This document shows, piece by piece, positions 51,193 to 58,916 of a stretch of 64,000 bases of DNA (position 1 is the stretch's first letter; the number at the start of each line of letters is the position of its first letter). A program made the position numbers and the translations under genes. The notes beneath the pieces were generated by a model. It was not told the origin of the DNA and ran no database searches. It saw only the letters and a program-made list of their open reading frames with translations. Source of the stretch: Kitasatospora sp. NBC_00240 (GTDB taxonomy: Bacteria > Actinomycetota > Actinomycetes > Streptomycetales > Streptomycetaceae); contig NZ_JAPEMU010000001.1 of NCBI RefSeq assembly GCF_026342405.1, positions 5,208,001 through 5,272,000 of the forward strand, read 5' to 3'.

Positions 51193-51375
51193 ATGGGCGC
51201 CACGCTTCCGGGAGGGCGGATCAGGACGGGGTGGGCGTGCTGGACATCCAAGCCCCGGCCTGTGCCGACCAGATGGACGTTCGCTGATTCGTGACCGCTC
51301 CGACACCGGATCGCTCTCCACGAAAACAGGAGGCGCCGGCTCCGCCCGGCGGCGCGGGCGGAGCGGGGCTGCCGT

Positions 51376-51888
51376 TCAGGAGGGGAGGCGGTTCAGTGCT
51401 GCGGTGACGATGCCTTCCAGGTAGGTCGGGGCGTCGGTGGGCTGGCCGGTGAGCTCGACGATGGCGACCCTGGTGCCACTGCGCAGGATCGCGACCCCTC
51501 CGCCGACGGTGCCGTCGCCGCGGTAGGACGGGTACCAGCGGGCGGTGCCGCCGGCGGCGGTCAGGGTGTGGGCCGCGCCGTAGTGCCAGTGGCCGGCGGG
51601 CTCGTCCTGGCAGTCCTGGACGAGCGCGACGAGCTGCTTCTCCCAGGTGGTGGCCAGGCTCCCGGCAGGGGCGCTCGCGGCCGACTCGATCAGCAGGCCG
51701 TCGGTGTCGAAGGTCCAGGTCACCGACGCGTACGCGGTGGCCTTGCCCTGGGTCAGGTCGCGCATCATCTCCTCGCCCGAGCACGCGGAGAGCCCCTGGC
51801 GTCCGGTCAGCGCGACGGTCGCGCCGACCGGGTTCAGGCCCTGCTGGAAGTAGTCCTCGCTCTGCTGGACGGCCTGGTTCTCGGTCAT
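51376..51888 (-). CDS. Conserved hypothetical protein (sensor-domain-like)
   Basis: A 170-residue protein; ATG 51888 has AGGGGGATGAG upstream, a strong ribosome-binding site. There is no signal peptide or membrane segment. The region LVALVQDCQDEPAGHWHYGAAHTLTAAGGTARWYPSYRGDG and the closing strand GVAILRSGTRVAIVELTG recall the PknH-like extracellular sensor fold, but that family is normally secreted. I do not assign a function. It is the last gene before the tRNA-fragment array. Confidence 0.65.
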   Translation of the reverse strand: MTENQAVQQSEDYFQQGLNPVGATVALTGRQGLSACSGEEMMRDLTQGKATAYASVTWTFDTDGLLIESAASAPAGSLATTWEKQLVALVQDCQDEPAGHWHYGAAHTLTAAGGTARWYPSYRGDGTVGGGVAILRSGTRVAIVELTGQPTDAPTYLEGIVTAALNRLPS

Positions 51889-51997
51889 CTCATCCCCCTG
51901 CTGGCCGGGACGCCTGCTGCGTCCTCTCGTGACCGTCTGACGGTCGCCGTCCGCTGCTCGCGGGGTTCGGGGCCGACCGGCTGCGATTGGGTCGAGT

Positions 51998-52016
51998 GAG
52001 ACGGAAACTGAGCCGG
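51998..52016 (+). repeat. Degenerate paired 7-mer (candidate recombinase arm site), left of array site 1
   Basis: GAGACGG-AAACT-GAGCCGG has the same 7-5-7 layout as the paired repeats at 52231, 56853, 58177 and 59548. It lies 64 nt before the array core at 52081, matching the 63 nt between the 59548 pair and the tRNA core. Confidence 0.5.
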
Positions 52017-52023
52017 AGAGCGC

Positions 52024-52059
52024 CGAAGGCCCCGGCCGGTTTGGCGGTCGGGGCCTTCG
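52024..52059. terminator. Terminator hairpin of array site 1
   Basis: A 14-bp stem with one G-U pair and an 8-nt loop, containing GAAGGCCCCG and CGGGGCCTTC. It is a diverged copy of the hairpin that follows the intact tRNA-Ser gene at 59574-59610. Confidence 0.75.
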
Positions 52060-52080
52060 TGCTGCCGTGGCCGGCAGAGG

Positions 52081-52133
52081 CGGAGGATACGAGATTGGAA
52101 CTCGTGAGGGGTTGCCCCCAACACGCTTTCCAA
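52081..52133 (-). repeat. tRNA-Ser 3'-half fragment, array site 1 (attachment-core copy)
   Basis: 53 bp matching 59630-59682, the tRNA-Ser(GGA) 3' half from discriminator base to anticodon loop, with one mismatch (GATTGGAAC for GATTCGAAC). The 5' half of the tRNA is absent, so it cannot yield a tRNA. It is the left boundary of the 4.6-kb unit and, with its mismatch and distance, is likely the oldest copy. Confidence 0.93.
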
Positions 52134-52230
52134 TTCTGCTCGGCGCTGTTCAAGCGGGTCCGCATGCGTTCTGACCTGCGGCGGATTGGTTGCCGCAGCG
52201 TTGGTTGAACGGTCCCGGACCCCGGTGAAT

Positions 52231-52249
52231 GAGACCAAAACTGAGACCA
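52231..52249 (+). repeat. Paired 7-mer arm site, site 1 right
   Basis: GAGACCA-AAACT-GAGACCA. It begins exactly 98 nt after the last base of the core at 52133. A conserved TTCTGACCTG lies between at 52169-52178. Confidence 0.75.
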
Positions 52250-52352
52250 CGGCACGGGCGCTCGGGCGGTGGGCCGACCACTCCTCGGACTTGGCTGGCT
52301 GTCGGTGTCATTGGGGTCTTGAGGTGAGGCATGGACGAGAGGTGGACTGCCC

Positions 52353-54170
52353 GACTCTGTTGCTCTATTCGGGTCGAGGATCAGGCCGCGAGTTGGTGGG
52401 CGAGTCGGGTGAGTCGGCTGGTCCGGGGACGTCGGGGGCCTTCGGACCAGTGGGCGTCGAGGCGGATGACGTTGATCGCTGCGGCCGAGTAGGCGTGCTG
52501 CAGGCTGACTTTGGGCAGGCCGCGGTAGCGGGCCCGGCGCAACCCGGTGACGTCCAGGGCCTGGTTGATGGTGCCCTCGACACCGGCGCGGAGGGCGTAC
52601 TTGGCTTGCCAGGTGTCGGTGTTCTGCTCGGCGCGGGCGGCGGTGACGGTCTCGTGCAGCTCGCGGGGCCGCAGGGTGAGCATGCGGTTGCCTCGTGCCG
52701 CGGTGGTGCACTTGTCGCGGGACGGGCAGGAGCCGCAGTCGGAGCGGGCGAACTCGATCACGATGGCGTCGTGGCCGTGCTGCTGGACGGGATACCAGCC
52801 GGTGCTGGTGCGGCCCTCGGGGCAGCGGACTTGACGAGTTGTCCAGTCGATGCGGAAGGCGCTCTTGTCGAAGCCTTCGGCGGCTCGGGCCTGCGGGGAG
52901 TGGTCGGCCAGCAGCGGTGTGATCATGGCGATGCCCTCGTGTGCGGCGGCTGTGACCAGGTCGGCGGAGGGGTAGCCGGAGTCGAGGTAGTGCTCGCCCG
53001 GCTTGAGCTGCCGCCCGGTCAGGCGCTGCTGGATGCCGGCGGTGGCGGTCACGTCCGGCGCGGTCGAGACAGTGGTGGCCACGTCCGTGATCAGGTTCGG
53101 GGTTCGGGCGCCGGTCCCGCTGGCCTTGTCGTCGCAGGTCTCGGTGAGGTGAACCTTGTAGCCGCACCAGAACAGCTCGTCTCCCTTGGCGGACCAGCGG
53201 GCGTCCGGGTCGTAGGGGGAGGCGAGCCGGACTTGGCCGGGCGGGACGCCGTCTTTCTCGGCCTCCCGCTTCCTGACCACCTCCCGTCCCCGGGTATCGG
53301 TGTGCACGTAGTAGGTCTGCAGGAAGATCCGCCGCAGCAGCTGGATCGCCTCGATCTCCCGCAGCCACACCGGGGTGTCGGGCGAGTGGACCGCATGCAG
53401 CAGCCGATGTGCGTCCTGGCCGTAGACCTCGGCCAGCCGCTCCCGCTTCGTCTTCGAGGTGGGCAGCCGCCATGAGTCGACCCGCGCCGCATAGCGCAGT
53501 TCCAGCTCCGCCACCGGCATCGCCCGCCCGAGCCAGGCCGGGGCCGCGATGGCCAGTGCCTCCAGCGCCGCGCGCACGCTCTCACCGGCCAGCTCCAGCC
53601 GGTTCAAGTCCCGCACCGCGCTGATGACATGGGTGGAGTCGGTGCGCTGCTTGCCTCCAGCTGAGATCATCCCCTCGCGGCGGCAGTGCTCGACCAGCCG
53701 GTCGAAGATCAGGCGCTCCATACCGTGCTCGACCAGCCGGGCCCGGAACTTCGCCAGCACCGTGAAGTCGAACCCCGGATCGGTCAGCTCCAGGCCGAGC
53801 GCGTACTTCCAGTCGATCGCCCGGACCGCCATCCCGGCCGCTTGGCGGTCGGTCAGGTTCTCGGCGAACTGCAGCACCGTGACCAGCGCCAGCATCCCCG
53901 GTGACAGGCCCGGCGCCCCGCGCACCCCGAACGCGGACGCGAAGGGCTCGTCCGCGAAGACCTCCGCCAGTTCCTGGCGCACCCGCATCGCCAGCGTCCC
54001 CTTCGGGAAGGCCGCCGCCGCGACCAGCGCCGTCTGCTCCGGGACCTCCGGCAGTCCCACCGCCTTCATCGACACCCGCACCACCCCCACAACCGGCTGC
54101 CCACGAGACGACCACAGGAACGATCATGCCGCAGTCAACCGACCCACGGCCCGAATAGAGCAACAGAGTC
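52353..54170 (-). mobile_element. IS1182-family insertion sequence, complete
   Basis: The ends are perfect 21-bp inverted repeats (52353-52373 and 54150-54170). The direct repeat CTGCCC flanks it on both sides (52347-52352 and 54171-54176) as a target duplication. Length is 1818 bp with a single transposase gene covering nearly all of it. Intact ends and frame suggest recent arrival and possible activity. Confidence 0.92.
52381..54069 (-). CDS. IS1182-family transposase
   Basis: A 562-residue DDE transposase; ATG 54069 chosen, GTG 54090 in frame. The N-domain has the IS1182-type segment LTDRQAAGMAVRAIDWKYAL. The catalytic domain includes ISAGGKQRTDSTHVISAVRD with the first Asp and GEHYLDSGYPSADLV with the second. 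A zinc-knuckle-like CGSCPSRDKC precedes AKYALRAGVEGTINQALDVTGLRRARYRGL, which holds the catalytic Glu. The frame is uninterrupted. It stops 7 bp inside the left inverted repeat. Confidence 0.94.
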   Translation of the reverse strand: MKAVGLPEVPEQTALVAAAAFPKGTLAMRVRQELAEVFADEPFASAFGVRGAPGLSPGMLALVTVLQFAENLTDRQAAGMAVRAIDWKYALGLELTDPGFDFTVLAKFRARLVEHGMERLIFDRLVEHCRREGMISAGGKQRTDSTHVISAVRDLNRLELAGESVRAALEALAIAAPAWLGRAMPVAELELRYAARVDSWRLPTSKTKRERLAEVYGQDAHRLLHAVHSPDTPVWLREIEAIQLLRRIFLQTYYVHTDTRGREVVRKREAEKDGVPPGQVRLASPYDPDARWSAKGDELFWCGYKVHLTETCDDKASGTGARTPNLITDVATTVSTAPDVTATAGIQQRLTGRQLKPGEHYLDSGYPSADLVTAAAHEGIAMITPLLADHSPQARAAEGFDKSAFRIDWTTRQVRCPEGRTSTGWYPVQQHGHDAIVIEFARSDCGSCPSRDKCTTAARGNRMLTLRPRELHETVTAARAEQNTDTWQAKYALRAGVEGTINQALDVTGLRRARYRGLPKVSLQHAYSAAAINVIRLDAHWSEGPRRPRTSRLTRLAHQLAA

Positions 54171-54284
54171 CTGCCCGGCCTCAAAGTGTGCGGGCGGCAG
54201 CCGGCCTCGCAGTCGGTGCTGCCGGTCCGGGGCGCTCGCGGACAGGAGATTGGACTGGAGGGCTGCCCCGTCGACCTGTCTCCG

Positions 54285-55481
54285 TCACGCGGTGCCCGGG
54301 GCTGCTGCGGCCGCCGCCGACTCGGGCGACGATGCGGCGTAGTCGCGCAGCCGGACCGGGGTGGTGCGGGTGTTCTCGGGCGCCTGGGCTGCCAGCATGT
54401 CCAGGATCTCCTGGGTGGGCGCGGGCATGAAGAACCGCTCTGCGCCCTCACGGCCCAGGGTCTGGTGCTCCGTCGCGTAGCCGCGCATCTCGCGCTCGTA
54501 CGCGGCGAATGCCGTGGCGTGGTCACCACCAGAGGCGGCGAGTTCACCGGCCAGGATGTAGGCGCCGATCAGGGCCTGCGAGGTGCCGCGGCCGGAGGTC
54601 GGGCCGGCGCAGTACCCGGCGTCGCCGAGCAGCACGACCCGCCCCTTGGACCAGGTGTCCATCTCCACCTGGGCGTTGGCGTCGAAGAAGAAGTCGGGTG
54701 CCTGCGCCGCCTCCTGGAGCAGGCGCGGGATCTCCCAGCCGTCGTCCGCGAAGCGTTCGGCGATGATGCGCTGCTGCCCGGCGCGGTCGTGGCGGTCGTA
54801 CTCCAGGTGCTCGGCGGCGAAGTGGAAGGCGGCGCGGGCCTCGGTGTTGGCGCGGGCGGTGAAGATGTTGGCGGCCTTGCCCGGGGCGGCGTAGAGGCGG
54901 CCGGTGTTCTTCAGGCCGAGGTAGTTGTCCAGGCTGAAGATGGCGGTGTAGATACCGAGGTGGCGCACGAACTGCTCTTCGGGGCCGAAGGTGAGTGCCC
55001 GGGTGCGCGAGTGCAGACCGTCGGCGCCGACGACCAGGTCGAAGCGGCGGGCGGCGCCGCGCTCGAAGGTGACCTCGACGCCGTGCTCGTCCTCGGTCAG
55101 GCTCGCGATGGAGTCCCCGAAGACGTACTCGACGTCGTCGCGGGTGGCCTCGTGCAGCATCCTGGTCAGGTCGCCCTTGAGGACCTCCAGGTCGCCTGCG
55201 AAGATCACGGCCGGCAGGGTCGCGTACTGGCGGCCCTCGGCGTCCACCATGGCGGCGTCGCCCATCTCGGTGTCCAGCTCGCGGATCTGCTCCAGCAGGC
55301 CCATCCGGTCCAGCACGTCCAGGGCCTCGCCGCGGAAGTCGACCGCGTAGCCGCCCTCGCGCACCGCTTCGGCGCGCTCCACCACGGTGGGGACGAAGCC
55401 GTGGCGGCGCAGCCAGTAGGCGAGGGCGGGGCCGGCCACGCTGGCGCCGGAGATCAGGACGGTGCGGGTGGTGGTGGTCAT
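54285..55481 (-). CDS. FAD-dependent monooxygenase (TetX/PHBH-like)
   Basis: A 398-residue class A flavoprotein monooxygenase; ATG 55481 after GAGAGGAAC. The FAD-binding N-terminus is VLISGASVAGPALAYWLRRHGF, with the DG motif in VVGADGLHSRTR and the GD motif in VVLLGDAGYCAGPTSGRGTSQALIGAY. No membrane anchor. Such enzymes hydroxylate aromatic or tetracycline-like compounds with NAD(P)H and O2 and can inactivate antibiotics; the substrate here is unknown. Divergent from its likely regulator, with two palindromes between. Confidence 0.93.
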   Translation of the reverse strand: MTTTTRTVLISGASVAGPALAYWLRRHGFVPTVVERAEAVREGGYAVDFRGEALDVLDRMGLLEQIRELDTEMGDAAMVDAEGRQYATLPAVIFAGDLEVLKGDLTRMLHEATRDDVEYVFGDSIASLTEDEHGVEVTFERGAARRFDLVVGADGLHSRTRALTFGPEEQFVRHLGIYTAIFSLDNYLGLKNTGRLYAAPGKAANIFTARANTEARAAFHFAAEHLEYDRHDRAGQQRIIAERFADDGWEIPRLLQEAAQAPDFFFDANAQVEMDTWSKGRVVLLGDAGYCAGPTSGRGTSQALIGAYILAGELAASGGDHATAFAAYEREMRGYATEHQTLGREGAERFFMPAPTQEILDMLAAQAPENTRTTPVRLRDYAASSPESAAAAAAPGTA

Positions 55482-55561
55482 CTCGGGTTCCTCTCTCAGG
55501 TCGATGCGTACAACGTATGGGCGGCAGATTCCCCTGTGAAGTGCGAAGTTGAGGAAGGAAT

Positions 55562-55592
55562 CCTAGTGCACTAGGCTTCATGTACTAGTACA
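55562..55592. promoter_or_regulatory. Two palindromic operators before the GntR-TetR hybrid gene
   Basis: CCTAGTGCACTAGG (55562-55575) and TGTACTAGTACA (55581-55592) are perfect palindromes sharing CTAG-type and GTAC/GTGC cores. They lie between the monooxygenase and regulator starts, the second 14 bp before the regulator's ATG. A regulator with two DNA-binding domains could use both. Confidence 0.75.
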
Positions 55593-55606
55593 CCAAGGAG
55601 TGCCTC

Positions 55607-56566
55607 ATGTCCGCAGAGCCGCCGTACGCCAAGATCGCCGGCGAGCTGCGGCACCGCATCGAGACCGGCGAGCTGCGGCCGGGTGACCGGGTGCCCTCCA
55701 CGCGGGCGCTCACCCAGCGGTGGGGGGTCGCCATGGCCACGGCGACCAAGGCACTGGCCGTCCTGCGGCAGGAGGGCCTGGTCCGAGGGGTGCCTGGGGT
55801 GGGCACCGTGGTCTGCGCCGTCCCCCGCGCGCCGCGGGCGGCCGCAGCGGCGGCGGGCCAGCGGCAGGAGGGGCTCTCGGAGGAGTCGGCGGCGCGCCGG
55901 CGCCTGGTGCGGGCGGGGATCGCCATCGCCGACGCGGAGGGGGTGGCCGCGCTCACCATGCGGCGGTTGGCCGCAGAACTCGGCACCTCGGCGATGTCGC
56001 TGTATCGGCACGTGCAGAACCGGGACCAGCTCCTCGCGCTGATGGTCGACGCGGCCTACGCGCAGGCGCACCTGCCCACCCCGGCCCCGCCCGACTGGCG
56101 GTCCCGCCTCGAGCTCTCGGCCCGGGCCCAGTGGCGGCTCTACCAGGAACACCCCTGGCTGGCGGCCACGATGAACCTCGCCCGCCCGCTGCTCGCCCCG
56201 AACGGCATGCGCCATGTCGAATGGGCCCTGGCAGCGCTGGAGGGCCTCGGTCTCGACGCCGGCGCCCGGATGCACGCGGCGGTCTCGCTCTTCGGGTTCG
56301 TCCGGGGCTGCGCTGTCGACCTCGCGGCGGAGCAGGAGGCGGGTCGGGCCAGTGGTGTCACCGGCGATCAGTGGATGCAGGTCCAAGAGGCCCGGATGGC
56401 CGCGCTGCTGTCGGACGGCACCTTCCCGGCCTTCACCGCCACCCGCGCCGACCCCGGCCTGGACCTGTCCGCCGAGTCCCTGTTCACCTTCGGCCTCGAC
56501 CGCCACCTCGACGGTTTGGCGGCCCTGATCGCGGCTGTGGGACCAGGAGCTGCGGGAATCTCGTAG
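55607..56566 (+). CDS. GntR-TetR hybrid transcriptional regulator
   Basis: A 319-residue protein, ATG 55607 after AAGGAG. Residues 1-75 are a complete GntR winged helix (PSTRALTQRWGVAMATATKALAVLRQEGLV). Residues about 100-145 are a complete TetR HTH (TMRRLAAELGTSAMSLYRHVQNRDQLLALM). The rest is a TetR_C ligand-binding domain. The architecture is known in actinomycetes but uncommon. Two different DNA-binding heads match the two palindromes in its promoter. Likely represses itself and the divergent monooxygenase until a ligand, perhaps the enzyme's substrate, is bound. Confidence 0.92.
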   Translation: MSAEPPYAKIAGELRHRIETGELRPGDRVPSTRALTQRWGVAMATATKALAVLRQEGLVRGVPGVGTVVCAVPRAPRAAAAAAGQRQEGLSEESAARRRLVRAGIAIADAEGVAALTMRRLAAELGTSAMSLYRHVQNRDQLLALMVDAAYAQAHLPTPAPPDWRSRLELSARAQWRLYQEHPWLAATMNLARPLLAPNGMRHVEWALAALEGLGLDAGARMHAAVSLFGFVRGCAVDLAAEQEAGRASGVTGDQWMQVQEARMAALLSDGTFPAFTATRADPGLDLSAESLFTFGLDRHLDGLAALIAAVGPGAAGIS

Positions 56567-56661
56567 TGCCGTCCGCTGCGGCGCGGTATGCGGCCGCGCC
56601 GTCCGGGATGTCGCGGACGTGGTGGGCGAAGTGGCCCCCCGCGCGGCGGCGACGGAACGAC

Positions 56662-56695
56662 GAAGGCCCGGACCGCTGGTGCGGTCCGGGCCTTC
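56662..56695. terminator. Terminator hairpin of array site 2
   Basis: A perfect 15-bp stem (56662-56676 and 56681-56695) with a TGGT loop, directly beside the core at 56703. It shares GAAGGCCC and the preceding GACGGAACGA with the hairpin beside the intact tRNA. Confidence 0.85.
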
Positions 56696-56702
56696 AATCA
56701 GG

Positions 56703-56755
56703 CGGAGGATACGAGATTCGAACTCGTGAGGGGTTGCCCCCAACACGCTTTCCAA
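56703..56755 (-). repeat. tRNA-Ser 3'-half fragment, array site 2
   Basis: 53 bp identical to 59630-59682 of the intact tRNA-Ser gene. It separates units 1 and 2. Confidence 0.95.
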
Positions 56756-56852
56756 TTCTCACGAACTCCGTCCGCCGGGGTTCGCACCCGTTCTGACCTG
56801 GAGCGGAGCGGGTGGCCCGTCGGCGACTGAACTTGGTTGGATGGGGGTGAAC

Positions 56853-56871
56853 GAGACCAGAACTGAGACCA
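56853..56871 (+). repeat. Paired 7-mer arm site, site 2 right
   Basis: GAGACCA-GAACT-GAGACCA, beginning exactly 98 nt after the core end at 56755. TTCTGACCTG occurs at 56791-56800, again 36 nt after the core. Confidence 0.75.
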
Positions 56872-57015
56872 CGGCGCCAGCGTTCGGGCGGCCGGTTCTG
56901 GGCCTGTCACCACTGGCCTACCGTCACGCCACGACGCACCGGAGCTGATGGCGGCCGGTGACCACTGGCCGAGCACCGGACAGCCGTGTCGGACCGGCCC
57001 GGCGCTCTCGGCGGA

Positions 57016-57366
57016 TCAGAGGGTGGCGGCGCGCAGTGCGATCAGGGCGATGGAGGCCATGGTGAGGACCACCGCGGGAGGCGCGCCCTTGCGGTCGCCG
57101 ACTCGTAGGTGGGAGGCGACCGCCCCGGCGAAGTAGAGCGTCAGGCCAATCGCGGCGGCGATTCCGACAGGTCCCCACCAGAGTCCGGCGAGCACACCGG
57201 CTGCGCCCGCGACCTGAGTGCCGATCAGGAAAGCCATCATGCTTTGCGGCACTCCGAGGGTGGACATCTGCTCGGTGATGTGTCGCGTCCGCAGGGACTT
57301 GGCCCCGGCCGATATCAGGAGAACGGCCGACATGAACACAGTGACGACGGCAAGGGAGACGAACAC
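57016..57366 (-). CDS. DoxX-family membrane protein
   Basis: A 116-residue protein taken from GTG 57366 (GAGG 8 nt upstream); TTG 57399 would add 11 residues. Four hydrophobic helices fill it. The family marks are LLISAGAKSLR in helix 1 and VAGAAGVLAGLWWGPVGIAAAIGLTLYFAGAVASHLRVGD. DoxX-like proteins sit in the cytoplasmic membrane and are linked to thiol and redox balance, without a proven reaction. It is divergent from an HxlR regulator, a common pairing. Confidence 0.88.
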   Translation of the reverse strand: MFVSLAVVTVFMSAVLLISAGAKSLRTRHITEQMSTLGVPQSMMAFLIGTQVAGAAGVLAGLWWGPVGIAAAIGLTLYFAGAVASHLRVGDRKGAPPAVVLTMASIALIALRAATL

Positions 57367-57436
57367 GGCTGAAACCTCAATCGTGCGAGATGCGAGCAAG
57401 GGATGTGCGCACCTCGATGACGATAGGCGGCCGATA

Positions 57437-57454
57437 GGTACCTCCAGGTAACCT
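57437..57454. promoter_or_regulatory. Candidate HxlR operator
   Basis: GGTACC (57437-57442) and AGGTAACCT (57446-57454) are similar near-palindromic repeats in the divergent DoxX/HxlR promoter, ending 7 bp before the regulator's ATG. Confidence 0.5.
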
Positions 57455-57461
57455 TTGGGGC

Positions 57462-57893
57462 ATGAGCCTGCGACCCGGAATCGCCTTCCTCGCCGACTGC
57501 CCCGCTCTCCTGGCCATGGAGATCATCGCCAGCAAGTGGTCCATGGTCACGCTCTTCGCGCTGACCGACGGCCCGTTGCGCCACGGCGAGCTGGTCGAGC
57601 TGAGCGGTGGCATCTCGCGCAAGGTACTGACTCAGACGCTGCGCCGACTCCAGGCCAACGGGCTCGTCGAGCGGCACGCGTATGCCGAGGCGCCGCCGCG
57701 GGTGGAATACGGCCTGACCGATCTAGGGCGAACCCTGGAGGAGCCCATCAGGTTGCTCACCGCCTGGGCGCGGGAGAACGGCGAGGCGGTCGTCACCTTC
57801 CGGGAAGCGGCCAACGCGGCCAGAACCCCCGAGGCGGGCCAGGCGACCCTGGTGAAGACCCCTCCTGCTGATGAGAACCTGAACCGTTTTTGA
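57462..57893 (+). CDS. HxlR-family winged-helix regulator
   Basis: A 143-residue protein, ATG 57462. It has the HxlR pattern CPALLAMEIIASKWSMVTLFALTDGPLRHGELVELSGGISRKVLTQTLRRLQANGLVERHAY, quoted here only by its parts: conserved Cys13 then Lys-Trp, the HTH GISRKVLTQTLRRLQ and the wing PPRVEYGLTDLG. HxlR proteins often sense electrophiles or aldehydes through the N-terminal Cys. Likely controls the divergent DoxX gene. Confidence 0.92.
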   Translation: MSLRPGIAFLADCPALLAMEIIASKWSMVTLFALTDGPLRHGELVELSGGISRKVLTQTLRRLQANGLVERHAYAEAPPRVEYGLTDLGRTLEEPIRLLTAWARENGEAVVTFREAANAARTPEAGQATLVKTPPADENLNRF

Positions 57894-58026
57894 TCAACAT
57901 GTGCCGCAGGGGCTTGCGGCGAGCTCGTTCGGTCCGGCCGGGTCGGTTCCTGTCACGACAACGCAGCGGCGGCAGCCATTTCGTCCAGGCCGGGCCTGCC
58001 GGCCCGTTCCAGCAGACGACGAAGGC

Positions 58027-58079
58027 CGGAGGATACGAGATTCGAACTCGTGAGGGGTTGCCCCCAACACGCTTTCCAA
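58027..58079 (-). repeat. tRNA-Ser 3'-half fragment, array site 3
   Basis: 53 bp identical to 59630-59682. On its left the terminator copy is truncated to GACGAAGGCC. Confidence 0.95.
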
Positions 58080-58176
58080 CTGTCCGTCCGGCCGTGCAGG
58101 GATGGTCACAGGCATCCTGACCTGCGGCGGAGCGGCCCGCCCGCCGGGCTTTGGAGGGTCCTGGGCGGGGGTGAAT

Positions 58177-58195
58177 GCAACCAGAACTGCAACCA
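58177..58195 (+). repeat. Paired 7-mer arm site, site 3 right
   Basis: GCAACCA-GAACT-GCAACCA, beginning exactly 98 nt after the core end at 58079. TCCTGACCTG occurs 36 nt after the core at 58115-58124. Confidence 0.75.
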
Positions 58196-58218
58196 TGCTG
58201 CCGCCGGGCCGGTCCGGT

Positions 58219-58641
58219 TCAGACCTTGCTGACGACGATGGTGTCCGGGAGCAGTTTCTCCAGGTCGTCGACGTCGGAGGTGAAGACGGTGACCTGTCCT
58301 TTCTGGCGCATGGCGACAACGGCGAGCATCGCGTCGATGGCGTACTTGTGACCGTGCAGGTTCGTTGCGGCCAGCAGTCTGCGGGCTTGCCTGGCCTCGT
58401 CCTTGCCCAGGTCGGCCACGCTGACACGAGAGAGGACCCAGTCCCAGCGCTGCTCGGTGGTCCTGCCGTCGTATGCCTCGACGAGAGTCATGGGAGAGGT
58501 GACCACGTCGGCCTCGCCACGCGCCGCGAGTTCGAGGCGGGCGATCATCATCCGATCACCGCGAACGGCCAGGGAGAGGGCTTCGCAGTCGAGCACGAAG
58601 ACACGCACCGGCGTGGCCTCGCTGCCGTGCTTCCTCGTCAC
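58219..58641 (-). CDS. PIN-domain toxin (VapC-like)
   Basis: A 140-residue protein. GTG 58641 overlaps the antitoxin stop (GTGA), so the two are translationally coupled. The PIN acidic residues are visible: Asp in VFVLDCEALS (about 18), Glu in MTLVEAYDG (about 54), Asp in YAIDAMLAVVA (about 103) and Asp in VFTSDVDDL (about 123). PIN toxins are Mg-dependent RNases that cut tRNA or rRNA. It would be neutralised by the upstream ribbon-helix-helix protein and could stabilise the mini-element by post-segregational killing. Confidence 0.9.
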   Translation of the reverse strand: MTRKHGSEATPVRVFVLDCEALSLAVRGDRMMIARLELAARGEADVVTSPMTLVEAYDGRTTEQRWDWVLSRVSVADLGKDEARQARRLLAATNLHGHKYAIDAMLAVVAMRQKGQVTVFTSDVDDLEKLLPDTIVVSKV

Positions 58642-58916
58642 GCGGCCTCTCCGGTGCGCTTGCTCCGGGCAGCGCGGCGGCGTTCGTGCTCGGCATCGAG
58701 GTCGTCCAGCTCGGCGTAGGCCGTTGAGCGCTCAGTCTCAGTGACGGGTCCGTGCTCCTCTTCGAGCCAGTGGACGAGCTCTCGGAGCTTGTCCCGGTCG
58801 CGCTTGGAACGCAGCGCGTCGGTGACGTAGGCGGAGATGCCCCGTTCGTCGGCTTCCGCGCGGATCTCCTCAAGGAGATCCTCCGGGATCGTCACGGTCA
58901 CTTTCTTCGATGCCAT
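58638..58916 (-). CDS. Ribbon-helix-helix antitoxin of the PIN toxin
   Basis: A 92-residue protein, ATG 58916 (ATG 58928 gives MVTCMASKK). It opens with the RHH strand KKVTVTIPEDLLEEIRAEADERG and helix ISAYVTDALRSKRDRDKL. The C-terminal half is Glu/Arg-rich and likely disordered until it wraps the toxin. It overlaps the toxin gene by 4 nt. A dyad overlaps its start region, so it probably represses its own operon together with the toxin. Confidence 0.9.
   Translation of the reverse strand: MASKKVTVTIPEDLLEEIRAEADERGISAYVTDALRSKRDRDKLRELVHWLEEEHGPVTETERSTAYAELDDLDAEHERRRAARSKRTGEAA

Larger units (their letters stand above)
52081..56755. mobile_element. Putative tRNA-Ser-anchored unit 1 (monooxygenase module, IS insertion)
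   Basis: Bounded by tRNA-Ser 53-bp cores at 52081 and 56703. It contains the paired 7-mer at 52231, an IS1182-type element, a FAD monooxygenase gene and its divergent GntR-TetR hybrid regulator. No integrase or conjugation gene is present. The right-hand arm repeat is missing, but a terminator copy remains next to the right core. Confidence 0.6.
56703..58079. mobile_element. Putative tRNA-Ser-anchored unit 2 (DoxX/HxlR module)
   Basis: 1.3 kb bounded by identical 53-bp cores at 56703 and 58027. It contains the arm pair at 56853 and only a divergent DoxX/HxlR gene pair. There is no recombinase gene. The right arm repeat is missing and the right-hand terminator is cut to its first ten bases. 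Confidence 0.6.

Noticed and set aside
52186..53475. Plus-strand 429-codon frame across the IS
   Set aside because: Antisense to the intact transposase; no recognisable motif.
52081..58079. The three tRNA-Ser fragments considered as functional tRNA genes
   Set aside because: Each ends at the anticodon loop and lacks the acceptor 5' strand, D arm and half of the anticodon stem.
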